From contig JAOPVZ010000269.1 in the NCBI GenBank assembly GCA_025965935.1, forward strand, positions 1 through 35,295: 35,295 nt of DNA. Reading direction: 5' to 3'. The notes below the pieces were generated by a model, which was not told the origin of the DNA, did not search any database, and saw only the letters and a program-made list of their open reading frames with translations. The first letter of the stretch is position 1, and each line of letters begins with the position of its first letter. Positions 15,736 through 23,600 of the stretch are shown piece by piece. The position numbers and the translations under genes are program-made. The stretch is from Frankiales bacterium (GTDB lineage Bacteria > Actinomycetota > Actinomycetes > Mycobacteriales > SCTD01).

Positions 15736-16242
15736 TCAGGCGGTGTAGGGCTCGATCGAGGTGATGGTGACCGTGATCGAGCGCGGACCGAAGGTGACCT
15801 GGTCGCCGGCCTTGTGGCCGAGGATGGCCTGCCCGATGGGGGACTCCGGCGAGTAGACGTCGACGGCCCCGATCTTGCCGCCCTCGTCGGTCGCGTTCTC
15901 CCGCGAGGCGAACAGGAACGTCTCGGCGTCAGCGTCGCCGTAGTCGACGGTCACGAGGCAGCCCTCCTCGACGACGTCGCCGGTCGGCGTCTCCCCGACG
16001 CGGACGTCGCGGAGCAGCGCGGTCAGCTGGCGGATCCGGGCCTCGAGCTTGCCCTGCTCGTCCTTGGCGGCGTGGTAGCCACCGTTCTCCTTGAGGTCGC
16101 CCTCCTCGCGGGCCGCCTCGATGCGGCCAACGATGTGGGCGCGCTGCGGGCCTGTCATGTCCTCGAGGTCGGCGACCAGTCGCGCGTGCGCCTCCGCGGT
16201 GAGCCAGGTGCTCGCGGTCGGGGCAGTGCTGTCGGTGGTCAC
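15736..16242 (-). CDS. greA: Transcription elongation factor GreA
   Basis: A 168-aa protein of the usual GreA size. The N-terminal coiled-coil includes LTAEAHARL, IVGRIEAAREEGDLKENGGYHAAKDEQ (the DLxEN tip whose acidic residues stimulate RNA polymerase cleavage) and LEARIRQL. The C-terminal FKBP-like domain ends with SPESPIGQAILGHKAGDQV. It rescues backtracked RNA polymerase. GTG start with GGAGAG 5 nt upstream; a TAGCAT -10-like element lies in the 44-bp gap to DUF4307. The ilvA-greA-DUF4307-mca order is familiar in actinobacteria. Confidence 0.96.
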   Translation of the reverse strand: MTTDSTAPTASTWLTAEAHARLVADLEDMTGPQRAHIVGRIEAAREEGDLKENGGYHAAKDEQGKLEARIRQLTALLRDVRVGETPTGDVVEEGCLVTVDYGDADAETFLFASRENATDEGGKIGAVDVYSPESPIGQAILGHKAGDQVTFGPRSITVTITSIEPYTA

Positions 16243-16286
16243 GGTCGCTCTCCTCGGGATCGGGGTCTGTCCATGCTAGGGCCGCG

Positions 16287-16688
16287 TCAGCCGACGGGGC
16301 GGCACGACAGGACCTCGCCGGCGACGGCCGGGCGCGAGGTCGGCACGAAGGAGCTCTTCGTGACCGCGCCGCTGCCCTCGGGCCCGATCGTCACCACGAG
16401 GCTGCCCACCTCGACGTTGTTGCGGTCGCGCGCCTGGAGCACGCACTCGACCTTCTTGCCCGCGCCCTTGACCACCTGAAACCGCACCGCAACGCCCGTG
16501 TCGCTGACCTGGTAGCCCAGGTCGCTGAACTCCACCCGGGTGCTCGCGTAGTGCTGGTAGGCCACGAAGGCGAAGCCCATGAGGGCAGCCACCAGCAGCG
16601 CGGCACCGCCGAGGAGGACGGGTCGGGTCAGCGGTCGTGGCTCGTCGTACCGGCCGGGGGGCCGGCGCAGGCCGGTAGGAGTGCTCAT
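16287..16688 (-). CDS. DUF4307 membrane protein
   Basis: A 133-aa protein. I take the ATG at 16688 (MSTPTGLRRPPG) rather than the upstream track start, which would run through the divergent mca start. A basic Pro-rich N-terminus and one transmembrane helix (about 26-45) are followed by an extracytoplasmic beta-sandwich-like domain with VEFSDLGYQVSDTGVAVRF and two Cys near the end of strands (VECVLQARD and LSCRPVG) that probably pair. This is the actinobacterial DUF4307 arrangement next to mca. Function unknown. Confidence 0.88.
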   Translation of the reverse strand: MSTPTGLRRPPGRYDEPRPLTRPVLLGGAALLVAALMGFAFVAYQHYASTRVEFSDLGYQVSDTGVAVRFQVVKGAGKKVECVLQARDRNNVEVGSLVVTIGPEGSGAVTKSSFVPTSRPAVAGEVLSCRPVG

Positions 16689-16704
16689 CGGTGACAATGA
16701 TGCC

Positions 16705-17574
16705 GTGAACTCAGGTGAGCAGCTCCGCTTGGTGTGCGTGCACGCGCACCCCGACGACGAGTCCAGCAAGGGCGCCGCGACGATGGCGCGTTACGTCCGC
16801 GAGGGCGTGGACGTCCTGGTCCTCACGTTGACCGACGGCTCGCGGGGCTCCGTGCTCAACCCGGCACTCGACACCCCGGAGACGCAGGCCAACATCACCG
16901 AGATCCGCGCGAAGGAGATGGACACCGCGCGCGACATCCTCGGCGTCCGCCAGCTGTTCATGGGCTGGGTCGACAGCGGCCTCCCGGAGGGTGACCCGCT
17001 GCCGCCGCTGCCGGAGGGCTGCTTCGCCCTCGGCGACCTCGAGGAGCAGACCGCGGCGCTCGTCGAGGTCTTCCGCAAGGAGCGGCCGCACGTCGTGACG
17101 ACCTACGACGAGAACGGCGGTTACCCGCACCCGGACCACATCCGCTGCCACGAGGTGACGATCGCGGCGTTCGAGGCCGCCGGCGACCCGGACCGCTTCC
17201 CCGAGGCGGGGGAGCCGTGGCAACCGCTGAAGCTCTACTACAACCACACCTTCCACAAGGACCGGCTGGTGGCGCTCAACGACGCGATGATCGAGGCCGG
17301 CCTCGAATCGCCGTACGCAGAGTGGCTGGCGAACTGGGAGGACAAGCCCGAGGACGCGGACCGCCTGACGACCCGCGTCCCGTGCGGCGAGTACTTCGGG
17401 ACCCGGGACGCCGCCCTCATCGCGCACGCCACCCAGGTGGACCCGAACGGCCGCTGGTTCAGCGTGCCGCTCGACCTGCAGCAGCGGGTGTGGCCGACCG
17501 AGGACTTCCAGCTCGCGCGCAGCCACGTCGCGTCGACGCTGCCCGAGGACGACCTGTTCGCAGGCGTCCGATGA
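16705..17574 (+). CDS. mca: Mycothiol S-conjugate amidase
   Basis: A 289-aa zinc amidase. Start GTG 16705 (VNSGEQLRLVCV), since the track ORF's earlier start lies inside DUF4307. The LmbE-like zinc motif is HAHPDDESSKG (about 13-23) with the catalytic Asp, plus the Mca-typical YDENGGYPHPDHIRCHEV (about 134-151). The enzyme cleaves mycothiol S-conjugates, releasing a mercapturic acid and GlcN-Ins for recycling. Mca rather than MshB is supported by its length and the ENGGYPHPDH signature. A GACAAT -10-like hexamer at 16693-16698 ends 6 nt before the start codon, so a leaderless transcript is possible. Confidence 0.95.
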   Translation: MNSGEQLRLVCVHAHPDDESSKGAATMARYVREGVDVLVLTLTDGSRGSVLNPALDTPETQANITEIRAKEMDTARDILGVRQLFMGWVDSGLPEGDPLPPLPEGCFALGDLEEQTAALVEVFRKERPHVVTTYDENGGYPHPDHIRCHEVTIAAFEAAGDPDRFPEAGEPWQPLKLYYNHTFHKDRLVALNDAMIEAGLESPYAEWLANWEDKPEDADRLTTRVPCGEYFGTRDAALIAHATQVDPNGRWFSVPLDLQQRVWPTEDFQLARSHVASTLPEDDLFAGVR

Positions 17575-17753
17575 CCCTCGCGGACGGCGTCAACGGCGTG
17601 AGCGCCGGCTGGCTGGGCTTCCTCATCGTGATCCTGCTCGGCGTCGTGACCGCGCTGCTCATCCGCAACATGAACTCGCGGATCAAGCGCCTTCCCGACC
17701 GCTTCCCCCCGGACGACGACGAAGACGCTTCAGGTCCGAGCGCTGGCGCTTGA
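17571..17753 (+). CDS. Small single-pass membrane protein downstream of mca
   Basis: A 60-aa protein hidden in a longer track ORF. The ATG overlaps the mca stop (ATGA). One helix (about 14-31; WLGFLIVILLGVVTALLI), a basic patch (RIKRLPDRF), then an acidic tail (PPDDDEDA). A small membrane protein immediately after mca is a recurring actinobacterial arrangement. Its 3' end overlaps the convergent arfB gene by 71 bp. Role unknown. Confidence 0.75.
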   Translation: MTLADGVNGVSAGWLGFLIVILLGVVTALLIRNMNSRIKRLPDRFPPDDDEDASGPSAGA

Positions 17754-18105
17754 CGTCCAGCCGCCGCTGCTTGCTGGCGCGGGACGGCCTGCTTGGCCGC
17801 CGGGGGGCCGGCGGCGGCGCGATCGCCTGCCGGATCAGCTCAGCCATCCGCTCGGCGGCGACGGCCCGGTTCTGCAGCTGGCTGCGCTGCTCGCTGGACT
17901 GCGTGGTGAGCACGGCGGGACCGCGGGCCAGGGCTCGTTCCAGCAGGTGCTCAGGGAGCACTCGTGACAGGTCGACGGTGAGCTCGGCCCGGCTGTCGGT
18001 GGTGTTCACGCTCTGACCGCCGGGGCCGGAGGACCGCGAGAAGCGCCACGACAGCTCGGCGTCGGGGACGAGCAGCCCGGGAAGGACCTGTAGCGGCACG
18101 CGCAC
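17683..18105 (-). CDS. arfB: Alternative ribosome-rescue peptidyl-tRNA hydrolase ArfB (YaeJ)
   Basis: A 140-aa class-I-release-factor-like protein with the catalytic GGQ at about residues 29-31 in FSRSSGPGGQSVNTT. The short core fold lacks the codon-recognition domain of RF1/RF2. A C-terminal basic, Arg/Lys-rich tail (PSRASKQRRLDVKRQR) inserts into the mRNA channel of stalled ribosomes in the family. It hydrolyses peptidyl-tRNA on non-stop complexes. The last 71 bp overlap the convergent small membrane-protein gene. Confidence 0.95.
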   Translation of the reverse strand: MRVPLQVLPGLLVPDAELSWRFSRSSGPGGQSVNTTDSRAELTVDLSRVLPEHLLERALARGPAVLTTQSSEQRSQLQNRAVAAERMAELIRQAIAPPPAPRRPSRPSRASKQRRLDVKRQRSDLKRLRRRPGGSGREGA

Positions 18106-18182
18106 AGAATGTCACCCGAACAGCCCCGTTTGGCGTCGAGCACAGCCGGGAACCGACCGGCTGGCGCCGTAGCACACTGCGC

Positions 18183-18194
18183 CACGACGTCGTG
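18183..18194. promoter_or_regulatory. Perfect 12-bp palindrome upstream of the subtilase gene
   Basis: CACGACGTCGTG lies about 30 bp upstream of the protease start codon, in the 118-bp divergent gap with arfB. It is a candidate operator by position and symmetry only. Confidence 0.35.
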
Positions 18195-18223
18195 CGCGGA
18201 GCACGGCGAGGGAGGGGGTCGTC

Positions 18224-19921
18224 GTGCGTCGTGCACTCTTCGCGCTCGGGGTCGCGTTGGCACTGGTCACCGGCGCGGCGGCCACCGCTGCCCCGGCGCC
18301 CCAGCGCCAGCACCGGGTGATCGTCCAGGGCTCCTCGAGTGCTGCCGCGGCGACTGCCGTGCAGCGCGCGGGTGGCGAGGTCCTTCGGCGCCTCGACGTG
18401 GTCGGCGGCGTCGCCGCGGAGCTGCCTGCCGATGCGTCCGTGCCGGGCTTCACCGTCACCCCTGACCAGCCGCTGCGACCGCAGTCCCTGGACACCGGCG
18501 ACAGCGGCGGCAGCGGCACAGCCGGCAACGTCTACCGCCAGGAGACCGGCGCCACCGGCCTGCCACCGGCCCAGCGGCACTCGACGGTCGCCCTCATCGA
18601 CACCGGCGTCAGCGACGTGGGAGGCCTCGGGGCGAAGACCCTCACGGTCCCCGACCCGGTCACGGGCGAGCCGGCGCCCTGCGCCAACTTCTCCTCGGAG
18701 GCGGGCGACTGCGCCGACAACTACGGGCACGGCACTTTCCTGGCCGGTCTCATCGCCGGTGGTGGCGACTACCCCGGCATGGACCCGGACGCCCGGCTGG
18801 TCAGCGTCAAGATCGCCGGTCGTAGTGGAGCGGCTGACACGAGCTCGGTGCTCGCCGCGATCCAGTGGGTCGTGTCGTTCAAGGACCAGCTCGGCATCGA
18901 CGTCCTGAACCTGTCGCTCGGCACGGACAGCAACCACGACTTCCGCAAGGACCCGCTCAACCGCGCGGTCGAGCGGGCCTGGCGCGCCGGTCTCGTCGTG
19001 GTGGTCGCGGCCAGCAACCGCGGACCTGCCCAGGGCACCATCAGCAAGCCCGCCGACGACCCGCTCGTGGTCACCGTCGGCGCCGTCGACGACCAGGGCA
19101 CGTCCACCGCAGCTGACGACACGGTGGCGCCCTTCAGCGGACGTGGCCCGGTCCGCGAGGGGACTCCCGACGACCCGGTCACCGTCCGCAAGCCCGACGT
19201 CGTCGCGCCCGGTGTCGGGCTGGTGTCACTGACCGTCCCAGGCAGCCACATCGAGCAGACCGCACCCCCCAGCAGCGTCGGCGTGGCCGGCTACCGCCGG
19301 GGCAGCGGGACGTCGCAGGCGACCGCTGTCGTGTCCGGTGCGGTGGCGCTGCTGCTGGAGCGCCGCACCCTCACTCCGGACGAGGTGAAGGCGGCGCTCT
19401 ACGTCGGCGCGCACCACATGTGGTCGCAGCCGTTCTCGTCGGTCGGGGCCGGCATCGTCGACGTCGCCGACAGCCTGGACGCTGACGTGCACGGGTTCGC
19501 CCAGCCCGACCCGCGGCAGGACGCCTTCGACGGGCTCGACCTGAGCCGTGGCACCGAGCAGGTCACCAGCTTCAGCTGCGGCACGCTGCGCGCGCAGCTC
19601 GACAAGGACGCGGGCTGCACTGTCGTCTCCGGTCAGCTCACGGCGCTGGCGACCAAGAAGGGGGTGCTCGCGCAGCCCTACCTCGACGCCTTCGACGCGA
19701 CCGCCTACGGCACCGGCACCTGGGACGGGCAGAGCTGGTACGCCGGCCAGTGGGTGCAGGGGCAGAGCTGGTACGGGCAGTCCTGGTACGGCCAGAGCTG
19801 GTACGGCCAGAGCTGGTACGAGGACGGCAGCGCCCAACCCAGCACCGCGCCGAGCGAGGGCACCTCCACCGATTTCGGAACGGTGCTGGCAGGCTCCGCC
19901 TGGTACGGGGTCTGGAGGTAG
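18224..19921 (+). CDS. Secreted S8 (subtilisin-like) serine protease with C-terminal GQSWY repeats
   Basis: A 565-aa protease. The GTG start follows GGAGGGGG by about 5 nt. Signal peptide about 1-23; I9-like propeptide about 30-75 (HRVIVQG, then VVGGVAAELP). The catalytic triad is complete: Asp126 in ALIDTGVS, His169 in YGHGTFLAGLIAG, Ser364 in GSGTSQATA, with oxyanion Asn in AASNRG (about 265). The C-terminal 120 residues contain tandem GQSWYGQSWY units and end GSAWYGVWR. Other actinobacterial subtilases carry comparable Trp-rich tails, perhaps for envelope or substrate binding. The next gene begins 2 bp after the stop. Confidence 0.95.
   Translation: MRRALFALGVALALVTGAAATAAPAPQRQHRVIVQGSSSAAAATAVQRAGGEVLRRLDVVGGVAAELPADASVPGFTVTPDQPLRPQSLDTGDSGGSGTAGNVYRQETGATGLPPAQRHSTVALIDTGVSDVGGLGAKTLTVPDPVTGEPAPCANFSSEAGDCADNYGHGTFLAGLIAGGGDYPGMDPDARLVSVKIAGRSGAADTSSVLAAIQWVVSFKDQLGIDVLNLSLGTDSNHDFRKDPLNRAVERAWRAGLVVVVAASNRGPAQGTISKPADDPLVVTVGAVDDQGTSTAADDTVAPFSGRGPVREGTPDDPVTVRKPDVVAPGVGLVSLTVPGSHIEQTAPPSSVGVAGYRRGSGTSQATAVVSGAVALLLERRTLTPDEVKAALYVGAHHMWSQPFSSVGAGIVDVADSLDADVHGFAQPDPRQDAFDGLDLSRGTEQVTSFSCGTLRAQLDKDAGCTVVSGQLTALATKKGVLAQPYLDAFDATAYGTGTWDGQSWYAGQWVQGQSWYGQSWYGQSWYGQSWYEDGSAQPSTAPSEGTSTDFGTVLAGSAWYGVWR
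19727..19819 (+). repeat. 15-bp tandem repeats encoding GQSWY
   Basis: One unit (19727-19741) and a contiguous block of four units (19760-19819) of GGSCAGWSCTGGTAC, differing at a few bases. They encode Gly-Gln-Ser-Trp-Tyr at the C-terminus of the subtilase. Copy number could vary by slippage. Confidence 0.85.
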
Positions 19922-19923
19922 GG

Positions 19924-22644
19924 GTGACGCCAGGGGGGCGCTTTCGGGTCGGAACTCTCAGCGCGCTGCTGCTCGCCGGCGCGCTGGCCCTCGTCCCGGT
20001 GCTGCCGGCCCCGCACCCGTCGCGCGCGGACGCACTGCTGCTGCCGGCGCTGGCCGTGCTGGTCGGTGCCGCGGAGTTCCTGCAGGTGCGCTTCCGGGTC
20101 GGCAACCAGGTCGACGGCAGCAACCTCGTCGAGGCGGTCCTCACCCCGCTCATCGTCGTGGCCCCGAACGCCGCGGGCTTGGTAGCGGTCGCAGCAGGGC
20201 AGCTGCTCGCCGGCGTCCTGCGCCGCAACGCCCCGCTGAAGGTCGCCTTCAACACCGCCCAGTGGACGCTGGCGACGGCGATCGGCGCCGAGGTCTGGCT
20301 GGCCACCCCGGGACAGGACCCGACGACCTGGAACGGCGTCGGCACCCTGGTGCTCGCCGTGCTCGCGGTCGGTGTCGTCAACCTGGCGGCCTTCAGCGGG
20401 GTGCTGCTGCTCACGGGCAGCGACCTGCGTGTCCTGCGTCCGATGCTCGGCATCGGCTGGTCCGCCGGGCTGGCCGTCAACATCGCGCTCGGTGTCCTGT
20501 TCACCCTGGCGCACGCCGCCACCCCGTACGCGCTGCTGCTCGTCCCCGTCCCGCTCGTCGTCCTGCACCTGGCCTACCGAGGGGTCGCGGCCGCGCGCGC
20601 CGACCGCGCCCGGCTGGCCGGTATGCACCGCGCCGCCTCGCTGCTCGCGGAGCCACTTGACCCGCGCCCGGTCATCCCGGACTTCCTCCGGGCGACCGCC
20701 GAGGTCTTCGACACCCGGCGCGCGACGCTCGTCCTCAAGGTCGAGGGCGGCCGCGAGGTGCACCGCATCGACCTCGACCGCGGTGGCGGGGAGGAGGTGC
20801 ACGTCGAGGCTGAGGACACCGCGACCCTCGAGGCAGCGCTCGCCGCCCAGCTCGGTGCGGTGCGCATCCAGGCCAACGACACCAGCCCGCTCGGTCTGGC
20901 CCTGCGGGCCGCGGGTCACCAGGACTGCCTCGCTGCGCCGATGCTCGAGGGCGGCCGCGCCCTCGGCGCCCTGCTGCTCCTCGACCAGAGCGGCCTCGAG
21001 GCTGCCCCCGCCGGCCAGCTCTCGGTGCTGGAGGCGCTGGCCCGCGAGGTCGCGGCCGCGCTCACCAAGGGCCGGCTGCTCGACTCGGTCCTGGAGGAGC
21101 GCCGCAAGCTCTCGACCGTCATCGGCGCGACGTCCGACGGCATCGCCTCCTTCGACGAGGACGGCACGGTCCGCTCCTGGAACCCCGCCCTGGAGCAGAT
21201 CACCGGCCTCGCCGCCGCCGCCGTGCTGGGCCGCGCCGACGTGCTGTCCCGTCTCGACCCGCGCACACCGCAGGGCGAGCCGGTGCTGCTCTCCGACGGT
21301 CCGCTCCCTCCCGAGCTCTCGGTACGGCGGAAGGGCGGCGGGCGACGTCGGCTCGCCTGCAGCTGGAGCCGGGCCGACGACGGGGACGGTCAGCTGCTCG
21401 TCCTCGTCGCCCGCGACGTCACTCCGGTGCAGGAGTTCGAGGCGCTGCGCGCCGAGTTCGGACGACTGGTCGAACAGGAGGCCGCGCGCCGTCTCGTCGT
21501 CGAGCAGCTGCAAGCCGCGGTGGTCCCGGCCACGCCGGTCGTCGACGGGCTCGAGCTGGCCGTGAACTACGTCGCCTCCGACCCGAAGGAGCCCACCGGC
21601 GGCGACCTGTGGGACTGGCACCTGCTGCCGAGCGGCGAGCTGCACCTGGCGGTGGTCGACGTCCTCGGCCACGGCGTGGCCGCGACCAAGTCGGCCCTCG
21701 CGGTGGTGCACACCCTGCGGTCGCTCGCCCTCGACGACACCCCGCTCGAGGACATCGTCGGGCGAGCGGCGTACCTGCTCGAGCGGCAGGACACCGAGCT
21801 GGTCGCCACCGTCGTGCTCGGACGGCTGGACCCGCGCACCGGCCGGCTGCGCATCGTCTCCGGGGGGCACCCGCCCGCCCTGGTCGCCTCGGCCGACGGC
21901 ACGGTCCGGCAGGTGATGGCCACGGGCGGCGCGATCGGCTGGCCGGGCGCGGGCACCGACGGTGTGGAGGAGCTGGTCCTCGCTCCCGGCGACACCCTGC
22001 TGCTCTACACCGACGGTCTCGTCGAGGCCCGCAAGGACATCGTCGAGGGGCTCGACAGCCTCTCGCGCGACCTGGCGTCCGTCGCGGCGCTGCCGGTCGC
22101 GACGATGACCGACGAGCTGGTGCGCCGCGCCCTCGCCGGAGCCGACCGGCGCGACGACACGCTCGCCCTCGGCGTGCGGCTCGGTGACGTGCCGGTCGCG
22201 ACCGCGAGCCACCCCGTTCCGTCGAACCACTGGGAGATCCCGGCCGACCCGCACGCCGTCCCCCAGCTGCGGCGGGAGGCGGTGCGCTGGGTCGCCGACC
22301 AGGGACTGGCCGCCGGCGACCTGGCACTGATCGTCGCGGAGCTGCTCGCCAACGCGGTGCGCGCGGCCGCGAGCCGCGTCACCCTCGAGCTCGCCCTCGG
22401 GGTGGACGGGCTCGACGTCCGGGTGAGGGACGACGGTGCGGGCCTCGACGTGCTGCCCGACGACGGCGTTCCCGACCTTGACGCCGAGGGCAGCCGTGGC
22501 CTGTTCCTGGTGCGCCGGCTGGCCACCGACCTGCAGCTGCTGCCGTCCGAGAGCGGCACGACCGTGCGCTGCCGACTCCCGCTCGAGCAGGTCCCCGACG
22601 TGCCGGACCAGGTGCGCAGGGACGTGGCCGAGCCCATCCTCTAG
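19924..22644 (+). CDS. Membrane GAF-PAS-SpoIIE phosphatase with C-terminal anti-sigma-type HATPase
   Basis: A 906-aa protein starting at GTG 19924, with GGAGG 5 nt upstream; the track start at 19750 lies in the protease gene. Seven or so transmembrane helices (about 10-218) resemble a MASE-type sensor. A GAF-like domain (about 235-382) and PAS (about 392-505) follow. The PP2C/SpoIIE domain (about 535-755) carries GGDLWDW, VVDVLGHGVAA, SGGHPPALV, LLYTDGLVEAR and DDTLALGV. A GHKL ATPase at about 775-890 carries VAELLANAV (N-box), RVRDDGAG and GSRGLFLVRRLA. It combines an RsbU/RsbP-type phosphatase with an RsbW-type kinase fold and probably controls an anti-anti-sigma switch. No anti-anti-sigma gene is in the window. 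Confidence 0.9.
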   Translation: MTPGGRFRVGTLSALLLAGALALVPVLPAPHPSRADALLLPALAVLVGAAEFLQVRFRVGNQVDGSNLVEAVLTPLIVVAPNAAGLVAVAAGQLLAGVLRRNAPLKVAFNTAQWTLATAIGAEVWLATPGQDPTTWNGVGTLVLAVLAVGVVNLAAFSGVLLLTGSDLRVLRPMLGIGWSAGLAVNIALGVLFTLAHAATPYALLLVPVPLVVLHLAYRGVAAARADRARLAGMHRAASLLAEPLDPRPVIPDFLRATAEVFDTRRATLVLKVEGGREVHRIDLDRGGGEEVHVEAEDTATLEAALAAQLGAVRIQANDTSPLGLALRAAGHQDCLAAPMLEGGRALGALLLLDQSGLEAAPAGQLSVLEALAREVAAALTKGRLLDSVLEERRKLSTVIGATSDGIASFDEDGTVRSWNPALEQITGLAAAAVLGRADVLSRLDPRTPQGEPVLLSDGPLPPELSVRRKGGGRRRLACSWSRADDGDGQLLVLVARDVTPVQEFEALRAEFGRLVEQEAARRLVVEQLQAAVVPATPVVDGLELAVNYVASDPKEPTGGDLWDWHLLPSGELHLAVVDVLGHGVAATKSALAVVHTLRSLALDDTPLEDIVGRAAYLLERQDTELVATVVLGRLDPRTGRLRIVSGGHPPALVASADGTVRQVMATGGAIGWPGAGTDGVEELVLAPGDTLLLYTDGLVEARKDIVEGLDSLSRDLASVAALPVATMTDELVRRALAGADRRDDTLALGVRLGDVPVATASHPVPSNHWEIPADPHAVPQLRREAVRWVADQGLAAGDLALIVAELLANAVRAAASRVTLELALGVDGLDVRVRDDGAGLDVLPDDGVPDLDAEGSRGLFLVRRLATDLQLLPSESGTTVRCRLPLEQVPDVPDQVRRDVAEPIL

Positions 22645-23600
22645 CGGATCAGCGAGCGCCGCACCGCCTGCCGCACGAGCCCGTCGGCGGTCAGCACGCC
22701 CAGCGACCGGTCGCCGTCGCGCACCTCGACCCGGCCCCCTCCCGCGAGCAGCGCGACCAGCGCACGGCCGAGGTCAACGTCGGAGGAGACGGCCGCTTCC
22801 GCCGTACCCGGCTCGAGGTCGTCAGTGGCCAACGGCATCACCGACAGCGCCTTGACCATCCGGTCCGAGCCGACGAAGCCCGCCACGAAGTCGGTGGCCG
22901 GCGCGGTGAGGAGCTCGGCGGGCGGCGCGTACTGCTCCAGGTGGCCGCCCTCGCGAAGGATCGCGACGCGGGTGCCGAGCCGGACCGCCTCGTCGATGTC
23001 GTGGGTGACGAGCACGACGGTCGTACCGACCTCGGCGTGCACCCGCAGGAACTCGATCTGCAGCCGCTCGCGGGCGACCGGGTCGACGGCGCTGAACGGC
23101 TCGTCCATGAGCAGCACGACGGGATCGGCCGCCAGCGCCCGGGCGACCCCCACCCGTTGCCGCTGGCCGCCGGAGAGCTGTGCCGGGTAGCGGTTGCCGT
23201 GCACCACCGGGTCGAGCCCCACGAGCTCGAGCAGCTCATCGGCGCGGCTACGGGCGCGCTTGCGGTCCCACCCGAGCAGCCGGGGAACCGTCATGACGTT
23301 GTCGCGCACCCGCTGGTGCGGGAACAGGCCGACGTTCTGGATGACGTAGCCGATCCGCCGGCGCAGCTCGGTGGGGTTGGTGGCGGCGACGTCCTGCCCG
23401 TCGACGAGCACCGATCCCGAGGTCGGGTCGATCAGCCGGTTGATCATCTTCATCGTGGTGGTCTTGCCACAACCGCTCGGTCCGACCAGCACGCAGATCT
23501 CACCGCGACCGACATCTAGGGACAGGTCGGCAACGGCTGCCGTGCCGTCGGCGTAGGTCTTGCTCACGCTGTCGAGCCGGATCATGGCATCGTCAGGCAC
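22641..23600 (-). CDS. Osmoprotectant (glycine betaine/choline-type) ABC transporter ATPase
   Basis: A 319-aa ATPase from GTG 23600 (VPDDAMIRLDS), which has GAGAGG 8 nt upstream; ATG 23585 is the alternative. Walker A GPSGCGKTT, signature LSGGQRQRV, Walker B VVLLMDEPFSAVDP and H-loop THD, with the OpuCA/ProV-type MINRLIDPTSG. A C-terminal CBS-like remnant (about 250-310; SLGVLTADGLVR) could sense ionic strength, as CBS domains do in OpuA-type systems. Its stop shares CTAG with the convergent phosphatase stop. The permease and SBP genes are divergent, so the importer is encoded on both strands. Confidence 0.93.
   Translation of the reverse strand: MPDDAMIRLDSVSKTYADGTAAVADLSLDVGRGEICVLVGPSGCGKTTTMKMINRLIDPTSGSVLVDGQDVAATNPTELRRRIGYVIQNVGLFPHQRVRDNVMTVPRLLGWDRKRARSRADELLELVGLDPVVHGNRYPAQLSGGQRQRVGVARALAADPVVLLMDEPFSAVDPVARERLQIEFLRVHAEVGTTVVLVTHDIDEAVRLGTRVAILREGGHLEQYAPPAELLTAPATDFVAGFVGSDRMVKALSVMPLATDDLEPGTAEAAVSSDVDLGRALVALLAGGGRVEVRDGDRSLGVLTADGLVRQAVRRSLIR

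Noticed and set aside
19727-19819. CRISPR-like array
   Set aside because: The 15-bp units are contiguous, have no spacers and are in frame inside the subtilase gene.
19705-22254. 849-aa minus-strand ORF
   Set aside because: Arg/Asp/Glu/Gly-rich antisense shadow of the SpoIIE-type gene; no domain pattern.
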